A DNA stretch of 17,284 nt from Phycisphaerae bacterium (GCA_029259995.1 JAJDEC010000070.1:1-17284), one strand, 5' to 3'; positions 7,512 through 15,232 are shown, counted from the first letter of the stretch. Notes: generated by a model not told the origin, from the sequence alone. A program made the numbers and translations.

Positions 7512-8251
7512 CACGAATGCCTCCCGGTCGCGACCGACCGCTTGGGCGGATGGATCAGCGCTTTACCCATGAATTTCAGATGGTCGAGAATCGTTCGCAC
7601 GACGGGCATCTTGCTTTCGCCGTGTTGTCGTTGCGTGAGCACGAGCGGGAATTCTTCGATCGTGTAGCCGAGCCGCTGGGCGTTGAGCAGCACTTCCGTG
7701 CAGCTCAGAAAGCCGTTGGTTCGCGGCGCGATGTCGGCGAGGACTTCCCGTCGGAATACGCGCATCAGGCAGGAGAAGCTGTAAAGCCGCGAGCGAAACA
7801 GGACGCGATACATCTGCGACATACCGCGACTCAGGAAGAGCCGGAAGGGCGTAACGCCTTCGATCCGGCCTTCGGGATGGAATTCCGATCCTGTCAGGAC
7901 GTCGAGACCGGGCGTCATGCGTTTCATCATCTCGACGAGATAGAGCGGATCGTAGGTGCAGTCGGCGTCCATCAGCGCGACAAAGTCGCCTGTGGCATTC
8001 TGGAAACCCGTTCGAATGGCGCCGCCGAGACTCTGGTTTTTCTCGTGTCGGACGAGGCGCGATGGCTTCAGTGATTCGTCGATCGCTTCGATCATTTCCG
8101 GCGTGCGATCCCTGCTGCCGTCATCGACGAACAGAAAGTCAATCGCGACGTCGTCGCAGAATGCGTCCTTGAGGGCCTTGAGCCGCTCGAACAGTGGCGG
8201 CAGCGCGTCCTCTTCGTTGTAGCATGGAATGATGAGTGTGAGTGTCTTCAC
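7511..8251 (-). CDS. GT2 polyprenyl-phosphate sugar transferase (DPM1/ArnC-like)
   Basis: 246 residues from GTG 8251, preceded by GGGGGA with a 6-base spacer. The GT-A fold signatures are clear: IIPCYNEED near the N-terminus, VDDGSRDRT at 42-50, the metal-binding DAD at 95-97 in ALMDADCTYDP, and a basic HGESKM segment near residues 210-215. There are no C-terminal membrane helices, so it resembles the short dolichol-phosphate-mannose synthase type, not full-length ArnC with its membrane tail. It should transfer a sugar from a nucleotide donor to a polyprenyl phosphate, giving the donor used by the GT-C enzymes nearby. Its start overlaps the deacetylase stop by GTGA (8248-8251), and its stop overlaps the FAD-enzyme start, so it is the centre of a coupled block. 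Confidence 0.92.
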   Translation of the reverse strand: MKTLTLIIPCYNEEDALPPLFERLKALKDAFCDDVAIDFLFVDDGSRDRTPEMIEAIDESLKPSRLVRHEKNQSLGGAIRTGFQNATGDFVALMDADCTYDPLYLVEMMKRMTPGLDVLTGSEFHPEGRIEGVTPFRLFLSRGMSQMYRVLFRSRLYSFSCLMRVFRREVLADIAPRTNGFLSCTEVLLNAQRLGYTIEEFPLVLTQRQHGESKMPVVRTILDHLKFMGKALIHPPKRSVATGRHS

Positions 8252-9447
8252 GAGATGTCCCCCGATGTCCCGTTCCGATGGTTCTCGTTGTCGTGGTTAC
8301 TTTCGGTTGTGTGGGCCGCCTTGTCGTGTGTGGAACGGGCGATTCGCCCGTTTTTGAACCGGCTATTCGCCGGTTCCACACGACCATGTTGCGGAACGCC
8401 GCCATGATTGTGACTCATGTTGATCGATGATCGATTCGCCAGCTCGGCAAGCGTGACGAGTTCGTAGGCTGCCTTGAAGTCGCGGATCATTGCTTCCAGC
8501 GTTGCGCGTCGTTCTTCCAGCGGCTGTGTCATGCCTGGATGCACGCGGAATCTCTGGTCGACGCCGGGATCATTGAGATCCAGCAGTTCGATCGCGTGAA
8601 AATGAAAGTTCAACAGGCCGCCGTTGCGGCGAATCTTCTTGAGTGACTTATCGAAGACTTTCTTGCCCGTCGCCTGCGTCCACGTGCCGTAGAAGGGCAT
8701 CCGGGTCCAGGGCACGGCCGACAGCGGCAGCTCAAGCAATTCGCCGTCATTGCCGGATCGCCAGGGCGACGTGCGACTCGGCCGATACGCTTTCAGCGGC
8801 GCCAATGCGTGAAAGTACGTGCCGGGCCGCCACTCGCGCGATCGACCGCGCGACTTGAGGAATACGACGGCGTCGACGACGGGGCCGAGGATTGTCGGAT
8901 GCACGGATGAGTCATAGCGATAATGCAGTTCGTCAAGGATTTCCAGCACGCGCCCTGACACGTCGTAGCAGGGCGATCGGAAGCCGACCGGCTCGCGTCC
9001 CGCAACGCTTGCGACGGCTTCGTGGCCATCGACGATTTCGCGTCGCATCGCGTCCATCGACATCTTCGAGAGTTTTCGCGGATGCGTCATCGTGTGGTTG
9101 CCCGGTTCGTGCCCAGCCCTGAATGCATCCCGAAGGATGTCGCCGTGCGCTGCGTTGATCGCGTCGCGACCGATCGTGAACAGCGTCGCGGGGACGTCGA
9201 GTTTCTCGAGGAGTTCGAGAAATCGCGGCAGGGCCGATTCGTAGACCGGATCGGCCGCTCGATCGAACGTGAATCCATAGCCGGGCGCGTAATCCCGCAA
9301 CGTGTCGAGATCGATGTTGATCGATCCCGCCGGCAATCGCGCGATCCGATCCGTCGCGGTTGTCGACGGTCGCGCGACTCCGTTCGTTGGGAGCGCCGGC
9401 GCTTCGTTCGCCGTGCGATTCAGGATGGATTCACCCGCCGCGTTCAC
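8248..9447 (-). CDS. Polysaccharide deacetylase, ArnD-like (NodB fold)
   Basis: 399 residues from GTG 9447, overlapping the aminotransferase stop by GTGA. The first catalytic motif reads INIDLDTLR (D46, D48), close to the IDVDTFR I recall for ArnD and unlike the usual TFDDG. Motif 2 is NHTMTHP (H118, H122), motif 3 FRSPCYDV (R157), and the last motif NFHFHAIEL (H282/H284), so a metal-dependent deacylase is expected. ArnD removes an N-formyl group from a polyprenyl-linked amino sugar, and a similar deacylation is inferred here. Residues 1-40 look disordered. The domain ends near residue 340; the remaining 58 residues are low in hydrophobics and rich in H, N and S, and residues 355-375 are encoded by an inverted-repeat element. 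No signal peptide is seen, consistent with cytoplasmic action on a lipid-linked sugar. Confidence 0.9.
   Translation of the reverse strand: MNAAGESILNRTANEAPALPTNGVARPSTTATDRIARLPAGSINIDLDTLRDYAPGYGFTFDRAADPVYESALPRFLELLEKLDVPATLFTIGRDAINAAHGDILRDAFRAGHEPGNHTMTHPRKLSKMSMDAMRREIVDGHEAVASVAGREPVGFRSPCYDVSGRVLEILDELHYRYDSSVHPTILGPVVDAVVFLKSRGRSREWRPGTYFHALAPLKAYRPSRTSPWRSGNDGELLELPLSAVPWTRMPFYGTWTQATGKKVFDKSLKKIRRNGGLLNFHFHAIELLDLNDPGVDQRFRVHPGMTQPLEERRATLEAMIRDFKAAYELVTLAELANRSSINMSHNHGGVPQHGRVEPANSRFKNGRIARSTHDKAAHTTESNHDNENHRNGTSGDIS
8323..8384. repeat. Two-hairpin palindromic element inside a coding region
   Basis: Outer arms GTGTGGAAC (8328-8336) and GTTCCACAC (8373-8381) enclose two inner hairpins: ACGGGCG/CGCCCGT (8335-8341/8345-8351) and AACCGGC/GCCGGTT (8357-8363/8369-8375). 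The outer pairing extends by GTC/GAC with a two-base bulge. The whole could fold as a three-way junction. It looks like an intergenic REP-type element but is translated as the C-terminal tail of the deacetylase. Confidence 0.8.
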
Positions 9448-10688
9448 TTGCTTTTGATCACCTCGCGAATCGTGGCCGCGATGCGATCGATCGTCGCCGC
9501 GTCGAATCGTTCATTCATGGCGATGCAGAGCAGTCGCTGAAGGCCTTCAACTGCGCCCGGGAAGGCGGCTCGGTCATAGAGCGGTTCCGTCGCCCCGTCG
9601 CGCTGGGGTCCGACGAACGGATAACCGCTATCGCCGAACATCCGCCGGTTCTTGATGAAGCCATATTCGAAGGCGAGTTTTTGCGTGTAGCGCGGCGCTG
9701 TTCGGGCGCCCATCTCTCGCAATGCGCTGGAAAGCCGATCGAGATCGGCGTTTGTCAGCGGTGACTCGACGCGCAGTGCGTATCGCCAATGGACGTTGGT
9801 TGAGTCGGCGGCGTCGCACGGACAGACAAGGCCGTCGATGTCCTGGATCGCCGCCGTCAGTCTTGCCGCCATTTCGCGGCGGTGCTGCACAAACTCATCG
9901 AGCCGGCCCATCTGCGCCAGGGCGACTGCGCCTTGCAGTTCCGTCATTCGGTAGTTGAGCGCGAGGAACTCGTGATCCGGGTTCTCTTCGCCGAATGGCC
10001 ATGCCTTGTCGTGATAAAGTTTCATGAAGCGGGCCGTCTTGTCGTCGTTCGTGACGACGAGGCCACCTTCGCCGCAGGTGATGTGCTTGCCTTGTTGCAG
10101 ACTGAAGCAGCCGATGTCGCCGAGCGTGCCGACAAGCCGATCCTTGTAGGTCGCGCCGAAACCCTGCGCTGCGTCTTCGATCACTTTCAGATTGTGCTTC
10201 TTTGCGATCGCCATGACGGCGTCCATGTCGACGGGATTGCCGAACAGGTGCGTCACGATGATGGCGCAGGTGCGTTTCGTGATTTGCGTTTCGATCGACG
10301 CCGGCGTGACGTTGCACGTACGCGGATCGACGTCTGCGAAGACGGGGATCGCGCCCTGGTAGAGGATCGGCATGACGGCGCCCATGTCCGTGATCGGCGA
10401 GGAGATGATTTCATCCCCCGGCTTCGGATCGACGGCGGCGATCGCCGTGTGCAGTGCCGCCGTTCCCGATGAAACGGCCGTGCAATGGGCCGCGCCGACC
10501 CATTTGGCAAACGCCCGCTCGAGTTGCGGAACGACGGGGCCGGCCTGGCTCACGAGCGTGCCGCGTTCGAGCACTTCGCGGAGCATCTCGATCTCTGTCG
10601 CACCGAAGGAGCGTCCGCTCGCGTTTCCGTCGTTTGGAACGGCGGCCGTGGACGCCTGATTGTTGGTATGGCTTGGAATCGCTGCCAT
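9444..10688 (-). CDS. DegT/DnrJ/EryC1/StrS sugar aminotransferase (ArnB-like)
   Basis: 414 residues from ATG 10688 with GGGGGAGA shortly upstream. PLP-fold signatures appear in order: SSGTAALHTA (73-82, phosphate contact), EDAAQGFGA (171-179, the Asp that pairs with the pyridine ring), and SLQQGKHITCGEGG (196-209) with Lys201 as the expected Schiff-base lysine, then NYRMTELQGA (245-254). This is a complete member of the sugar-nucleotide aminotransferase family that includes ArnB, which transfers an amino group to a keto-sugar nucleotide. A Gfo/Idh/MocA dehydrogenase gene lies 79 bases upstream, as in routes that oxidise then aminate a UDP-sugar. The first 25 residues are a low-complexity extension. 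The coupled deacetylase downstream supports an amino-sugar product. Which carbon is aminated is not visible. Confidence 0.93.
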   Translation of the reverse strand: MAAIPSHTNNQASTAAVPNDGNASGRSFGATEIEMLREVLERGTLVSQAGPVVPQLERAFAKWVGAAHCTAVSSGTAALHTAIAAVDPKPGDEIISSPITDMGAVMPILYQGAIPVFADVDPRTCNVTPASIETQITKRTCAIIVTHLFGNPVDMDAVMAIAKKHNLKVIEDAAQGFGATYKDRLVGTLGDIGCFSLQQGKHITCGEGGLVVTNDDKTARFMKLYHDKAWPFGEENPDHEFLALNYRMTELQGAVALAQMGRLDEFVQHRREMAARLTAAIQDIDGLVCPCDAADSTNVHWRYALRVESPLTNADLDRLSSALREMGARTAPRYTQKLAFEYGFIKNRRMFGDSGYPFVGPQRDGATEPLYDRAAFPGAVEGLQRLLCIAMNERFDAATIDRIAATIREVIKSK

Positions 10689-10740
10689 GGAATCTCTCCC
10701 CCGAGTGATGGCAAGATTATCAGTTTTGAACTGTCTGGAG

Positions 10741-10765
10741 CGTCTCGGACAACGTGTCCGAGGCG
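10741..10765. repeat. Intergenic palindrome between dehydrogenase and aminotransferase
   Basis: Arms CTCGGACA (10744-10751) and TGTCCGAG (10755-10762) around ACG, extendable by three more pairs including one G-T. It lies 2 bases beyond the dehydrogenase stop codon in a 79-base gap. No T-run follows on the minus strand. It may be a REP-type element or an attenuator between the two genes. Confidence 0.65.
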
Positions 10766-10767
10766 AC

Positions 10768-11748
10768 TTAACGTACGAATGTGCAATACTGTGACGGTGT
10801 CTCCCACATGTGCGTCACGGCGGAGGCATAGGCGGCCTCGGCGACGGCGACGGCGGAGTATCCATCCTCGAATCGCGCCATCGGCTGCGATTCGTTATTC
10901 ACGAATGCGACGAAGTTCGTAATGACTTCGTTCCACACGCAGGTGCCGTTGGCCTCTTCGGCGCGCACGCAGTTCTTCTGGCTGTCGAGGATCTGGTAGT
11001 TGTAGCCGAGCGTGGCATAACCTTCAGTTCCCCAGATCTCGAGCAGCGGCGGCATGGGTGCCGGCGCTTCCCAGCTGACGAACAACTCGGCCGTCGCCCC
11101 ACAGTGCATGCGCATTTGAATCGCTGCGGATTCTTCGACGGCGAGACCGCGCTTGCCGCCCATGATTGTGGCGCAAACGCTCTCTGTAGGTCCGACAAGA
11201 TAATGGCAAAGATCGATAAGATGGACGCCGTTGTCGAGCAGGACGCCGCCGCCGGACAATGAAGGATCGCTGAACCAGCGGCCGGCCATGCTGAGATCCG
11301 ACAGGGCCGAGCCGCGGATCGTGAGGATTCGTCCCAGGCCGCCCATGGCGATGTGATCGCGGAGGACTCTCGCGCCTTTCAAGTGTCGAAACTTGAATGC
11401 GCAGGCAAGACCTCGGGCGTCGGCGAGTGACTCGCATTCCGACGTCGTCGGCGCGAGCGGTTTCTCGCAGAGCACGCGGATTCCCCGCTCCAGCGCGACT
11501 TCGGCGATGGCGACGTGCGTCGACGGCGGCGTGCAGATCACGATGCCGTCCGGGTTCGCGTCGAGCAGCGCTTCAAGTGTTTCGTAGGCGCGGGATTCAT
11601 TCGCGAGCGCGAATGCTTCGGCGGCTTCGATGCGCGTGTCGTGGCAGCCGGAAATCACGGCGTTCGACATCTTGCGAAGGTTGGACGCATGGCGTTGAGC
11701 CGCGTTGCCGCAGCCGACGATGGCGATTTGTTTCTGTGCCCCGGTCAT
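10768..11748 (-). CDS. Gfo/Idh/MocA-family NAD(P)-dependent oxidoreductase
   Basis: 326 residues from ATG 11748. The N-terminal Rossmann motif is IAIVGCGNAAQRHASNL (8-24); the family's EKP is at 95-97 (VLCEKPLA), and the catalytic-region motif GVHLID is at 174-179, with His176 and Asp179 as expected. Such enzymes oxidise or reduce a sugar hydroxyl; relatives such as WlbA oxidise C3 of UDP-N-acetylglucosaminuronate before a DegT aminotransferase acts. The DegT gene next door fits that pairing, but no particular substrate is shown. The frame stays open 99 codons further upstream to 12045, but that stretch is arginine-rich and lacks domain features, while the Rossmann fold starts at residue 8 from ATG 11748. 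GGGGGA lies 10 bases before this ATG. Confidence 0.9.
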   Translation of the reverse strand: MTGAQKQIAIVGCGNAAQRHASNLRKMSNAVISGCHDTRIEAAEAFALANESRAYETLEALLDANPDGIVICTPPSTHVAIAEVALERGIRVLCEKPLAPTTSECESLADARGLACAFKFRHLKGARVLRDHIAMGGLGRILTIRGSALSDLSMAGRWFSDPSLSGGGVLLDNGVHLIDLCHYLVGPTESVCATIMGGKRGLAVEESAAIQMRMHCGATAELFVSWEAPAPMPPLLEIWGTEGYATLGYNYQILDSQKNCVRAEEANGTCVWNEVITNFVAFVNNESQPMARFEDGYSAVAVAEAAYASAVTHMWETPSQYCTFVR

Positions 11749-12158
11749 GTGTGCTTCATCCCCCGATGAATATTGACAACTGCATTCGCGATCCGGCCCG
11801 ATATGGAAATGCACTTCGCCCCTTCCCCCTATGGGCGACGTCGCGTCCTTGCGATGGAAGTGAGTTTCCGTGGGCCGCGGCGACCGACCCGGGTCGTCAC
11901 GGCGAGAGCAGCTCGTCAGTATGGTTCCCCTAAACCTGCCATACGATATTCCGGCGCGGGTTACTGAGTCAATGAATGTCGCCCGGATTCCATGCGCGAC
12001 GCGAAAGCGCACACGGACCCGCCGATAATCGACAATCGTCGCCATTGGCGAATGGGGGAATTGCGGAACCAGGTGCGACGGGTCGCTCCGACATCGATTG
12101 GAATTGCGATTCGGCCGGTAACAGTGGCGCGTCTATTGGGACGATTGCCTGCCTGATG
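11749..12158. other. 410-base gap without a convincing gene
   Basis: This separates the GH3 gene from the dehydrogenase and probably holds the promoter of the dehydrogenase-aminotransferase block, though no clear -35/-10 pair is seen on the minus strand. Small symmetric elements are present: a 12-base palindrome CGACCCGGGTCG (11885-11896) and an inverted repeat GTATGG/CCATAC (11919-11924 and 11939-11944). A TTGACA on the plus strand at 11773 faces no gene and lacks a properly spaced -10. The frames crossing this gap look random. Confidence 0.55.
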
Positions 12159-13832
12159 TCAGCCTGCGGGGGCGAATTGCGTTGCGGCTGCGGAAAGATC
12201 GTCATCCAGATTGGGACGAGGAAGCAGATACTGATGCTTGAACTGCTCGGCCGTATGAGACCTTTGCCGGCGCAGCTGATGATCGCGGCTTCGCAGGAAG
12301 CCTGGTGGCAGGCACATCAGTTCGACGGCCGACAATCGCAGCGACTTCCGTTTATCGGCGTACTCGACGCTGATCTCGCAGAGCGCTTGTTCGAAGGCGG
12401 ATTCGAGCGATGCCGCGGCGCCGGCGTCGGCCGCGTCCACGTAAAGCCGATAACGCGGCGTGCCTTCGAAACGGGGAGCGAGAACGAAACTCGTGATCGT
12501 GTAATTCCCGGTTGTTGACTGCTTCATCGCGAGGACGATCTGGTCTTCCGTCAGCTTCTCGCCGGCCATGGATGACGAGTGTGAATCGCGGCTGAGAAAC
12601 TCGATCATCGGCGATTCGCCGCTCCATCCCGTCACGCGAACCCGATCGCCCATGTCATAACGATACAGTCCGCTTCCGTTCGTCAGCACGATGAAATAGG
12701 CGCCGCCCACTTCGACTTCATGACTCCGCAGCGTTTTCGGTTGTGGCGTTCCGTAATCGGACTCCGGGATGAACTCGTAGAACTGCGTTCGGATTGCAAG
12801 CACGCCCGAAGACGTTCCATCATCGACAGGAATCGACATGCGCCCTTCGCTGGCGATCAGACCGATATCGCGGGCGGGCGTGTCGCCGTACCACTCGGGA
12901 AACTGAGACTCATACAGGCCCATCGAGCCGCCGAGCCAATGCGCCCGGAACCCGAGATTCCAATAGTGCTTCGGATAAAGCCCGTCGTGCTGACTGACAA
13001 GGCGCTCCAATCGTCGCGCGCAAACGGGATCGCGCTTCAATCGCGAACGGAGTGACGCCCGAACATCCGTCGGTACGTCCATGCTCTCGCTGAGCGTTCC
13101 GTCGCGAATGTCGCGGATCATCATGTCGCGATGCTCGTCCGCCGTGCGCGCCAGGAGGAGTAATGTCGACGGGTTCGCCGTTACCATCCAGGCGACATCG
13201 CGGGGGATGGCGAGCCGCATGATTGTGTAGTACTTGGCCTGGGAATCCGCGATGTGTGCGATCGACGGCGGCGACGTGTAGTACCTTCGCACGAGTCGTT
13301 TCTGGTTATTCGCGAGAAGGCCCGTGATCGCGCCGCAGGGAATCCCCGTCGGCGTCTTGTGATTGTCCATCGGGCTTGTGACCTGGACGATCGGCCGCAC
13401 GATGGTTCCCGGATGGTCGAGAATCGCCTTGACGCCCCAGATGTTCCAGCCCGTCCGGCTCGAATTCAGCACCCAATCCGTGACGGGAATGTATTTGGGC
13501 TCCGCTGTCGTACCGCTCGTCAGGGCAAACATGAGCATGCGCGTATCGGGCGCGAAGAGGGAGGCGATGTGACCGTCGCGAAGACGCTGCACGTACGGGC
13601 GAATCTCTTCGTAGGACTGGATCGGCGCCGCGGACACGTAGTCGGCATACGTGCGAACGCGATCCAGTCCGAACGTCCGGGCGAACTCGCTTCCCGCCGT
13701 CGCCTGAAGGAATTGACGCAGGACGGCGTCCTGTTCGCGCGTGGCATTGTCGCAGGCGCGATTAAATCGGCGCGTGACGTGTCGCGCTTGCGCCGCCGCC
13801 AGATATCCCAGGATTGAATCGCCCAGTGCCAT
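12159..13832 (-). CDS. GH3 auxin-responsive promoter family protein (acyl-amido synthetase-like)
   Basis: 557 residues from ATG 13832; a TTG at 13886 would add 18. Neither start has a good ribosome site, but the family's N-terminal helix begins at the ATG. GH3 enzymes are adenylating (ANL-superfamily) proteins that join a carboxylic acid to an amine, best known in plants conjugating hormones to amino acids. The nucleotide-binding TSGTTAEPKYIP is at 105-116, ASEGRM at 327-332, YRYDMGDRV at 390-398 and GEKLTED at 424-430, with the C-terminal EQFKHQYLLP lysine segment near 530. All core motifs appear intact, so an active enzyme is likely; its substrates are unknown. It lies 112 bases after the hydrolase gene on the same strand, in a locus otherwise devoted to sugar modification. 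Confidence 0.88.
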   Translation of the reverse strand: MALGDSILGYLAAAQARHVTRRFNRACDNATREQDAVLRQFLQATAGSEFARTFGLDRVRTYADYVSAAPIQSYEEIRPYVQRLRDGHIASLFAPDTRMLMFALTSGTTAEPKYIPVTDWVLNSSRTGWNIWGVKAILDHPGTIVRPIVQVTSPMDNHKTPTGIPCGAITGLLANNQKRLVRRYYTSPPSIAHIADSQAKYYTIMRLAIPRDVAWMVTANPSTLLLLARTADEHRDMMIRDIRDGTLSESMDVPTDVRASLRSRLKRDPVCARRLERLVSQHDGLYPKHYWNLGFRAHWLGGSMGLYESQFPEWYGDTPARDIGLIASEGRMSIPVDDGTSSGVLAIRTQFYEFIPESDYGTPQPKTLRSHEVEVGGAYFIVLTNGSGLYRYDMGDRVRVTGWSGESPMIEFLSRDSHSSSMAGEKLTEDQIVLAMKQSTTGNYTITSFVLAPRFEGTPRYRLYVDAADAGAAASLESAFEQALCEISVEYADKRKSLRLSAVELMCLPPGFLRSRDHQLRRQRSHTAEQFKHQYLLPRPNLDDDLSAAATQFAPAG

Positions 13833-13944
13833 TGTTGCGTGGAGTGTCGTTTCGTTGTGCGCGGATGCGCCCTGTCTCGCGAGCAAGTCGGGTTTTGTAT
13901 CGAGTTTGAGTCAGTGGCGACAGCGATCGTCGCGACGTGGCATT

Positions 13945-15117
13945 CTATTCGAAATCCTGATCGCCTGCGCCCGTGCGAACCAGCATTTCGTCGTCGTCCG
14001 CCGATTCCGTGTCGAGGGAAATGTGGTGATACGCGCGCTCGCTGGCGGTAATCCCCTCAATCAGATCCCCGTAATAGAGATTCGCCGGATCGCGATCGTC
14101 CGACAGATATCGATCGAAGAATTGAACCGTGTGTTTCGCGTATTCCTCGGCGGCAACGTCGACAGATTGATTGTGCTTCGCACCCGGGACAATCCAGAGA
14201 TATCGCGGTTGTGCGGCCTGGGCGTAAAGAAGTCGCGATTGGTTGACGGGAATGTGACTGTCGCGGGCGCCGTGGATGAACAGGATCGGCCTCGGCAGCA
14301 TTCGCACCAGCGCTTTCCGAACGGAAGGGAATCGGCATTTGAATGTTCGTTCTGCCTTGTAGAAGACCCACCAGCGAAGGAAACGCCAGAATTCCGGCGG
14401 GTGATTTTCGGCGACAACGCGAACCTTCGCGAAGATACTCGCCCAGCGTTTGAGGAAGTGCTCCAGCGTGCAGTCGCTTGAAAACGCGCCGTCCGTCACG
14501 ATGGCCCGAACGCTCTCGCGATGCTCCGCCGCAATCAGCGCCGCGCCGGCGCCGCGCGAAATGCCGAAGAGTCCCAACTGAGGCGGCCGGCCGCGCGATT
14601 CCAGCCATTCTTCAGCAATGGCGATCGCCGTTGTGATGTCCGTGACTTCGCGATCGCTCGCCCATTGCCGCGGCTGATAGCCATCCTCGAATGCGGAATC
14701 GCCATGGCCGCGAAAATCGAACGTCATGATGTCATATCCCGCGTCGAGCAATGGGCGGCAATATCGCGCACAACTATGACGCGTGCTCTTGAATTCGGGG
14801 GCGAAGACGATGAAGCCCTTTGGCTTTCGTACGGCTGTTGGAATGATCGTGGAACGGATGCGGATGCCGTCGGCCGTGTGGAAGTCGCGATCCTCGCCCG
14901 CCAGGGGGACGAACCCGGATTGGCCCATGAACAGCGGCGGCTCCGTGTCTTTCAGGATGTTCAGGCAGATTCGAACGTATTTATTGAGGACGAGGATGGG
15001 GACGACGACGAGCAGGGCGATCGTCAGGATGATCGAGAACAGCGCCCAATTGCGCGCAATTGCATCCCAGATGGGCGTGTCCGTTACTGCGAGGAGAGTC
15101 GTATTCAACGAGTTCAT
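13945..15117 (-). CDS. Membrane-anchored alpha/beta hydrolase
   Basis: 390 residues from ATG 15117. A single N-terminal membrane segment (about 25-44, ALFSIILTIALLVVVPILVL) is followed by an alpha/beta-hydrolase domain. FDFRGHGDS (133-141) precedes the nucleophile elbow GISRGAG with Ser187. The acid is probably Asp286 in HGARDSHIP and the base His315 in GAKHNQS, so the triad is complete. The orientation of the domain (cytoplasmic or outside) is not certain. The closest general pattern is the dienelactone-hydrolase/Bem46-type esterase group; a thioesterase or acyl-transfer role is also possible. An acidic tail of about 50 residues ends the protein. It sits between the MFS permease and the GH3 synthetase with gaps of 115 and 112 bases, suggesting a shared unit. 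No strong ribosome site is seen. Confidence 0.87.
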   Translation of the reverse strand: MNSLNTTLLAVTDTPIWDAIARNWALFSIILTIALLVVVPILVLNKYVRICLNILKDTEPPLFMGQSGFVPLAGEDRDFHTADGIRIRSTIIPTAVRKPKGFIVFAPEFKSTRHSCARYCRPLLDAGYDIMTFDFRGHGDSAFEDGYQPRQWASDREVTDITTAIAIAEEWLESRGRPPQLGLFGISRGAGAALIAAEHRESVRAIVTDGAFSSDCTLEHFLKRWASIFAKVRVVAENHPPEFWRFLRWWVFYKAERTFKCRFPSVRKALVRMLPRPILFIHGARDSHIPVNQSRLLYAQAAQPRYLWIVPGAKHNQSVDVAAEEYAKHTVQFFDRYLSDDRDPANLYYGDLIEGITASERAYHHISLDTESADDDEMLVRTGAGDQDFE

Positions 15118-15232
15118 TTTTGAGCGAGGCTCCTCGAACCGGGTTCATCTTAGACGGATACCCTTCGGATGCAACTGAAATGAAATCGATGGAAGTCTGT
15201 GTATTTACGCAAGTTGCAGCTGGTAACTGGGA

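Noticed and set aside
11773..11778. A perfect TTGACA as a -35 box
   Set aside because: It is on the plus strand with no plus-strand gene downstream and no well-spaced -10.
11749..12045. A 99-codon N-terminal extension of the Gfo/Idh/MocA dehydrogenase
   Set aside because: The nucleotide-binding fold begins at residue 8 from ATG 11748, as is usual for the family, and the extension lacks any domain features.
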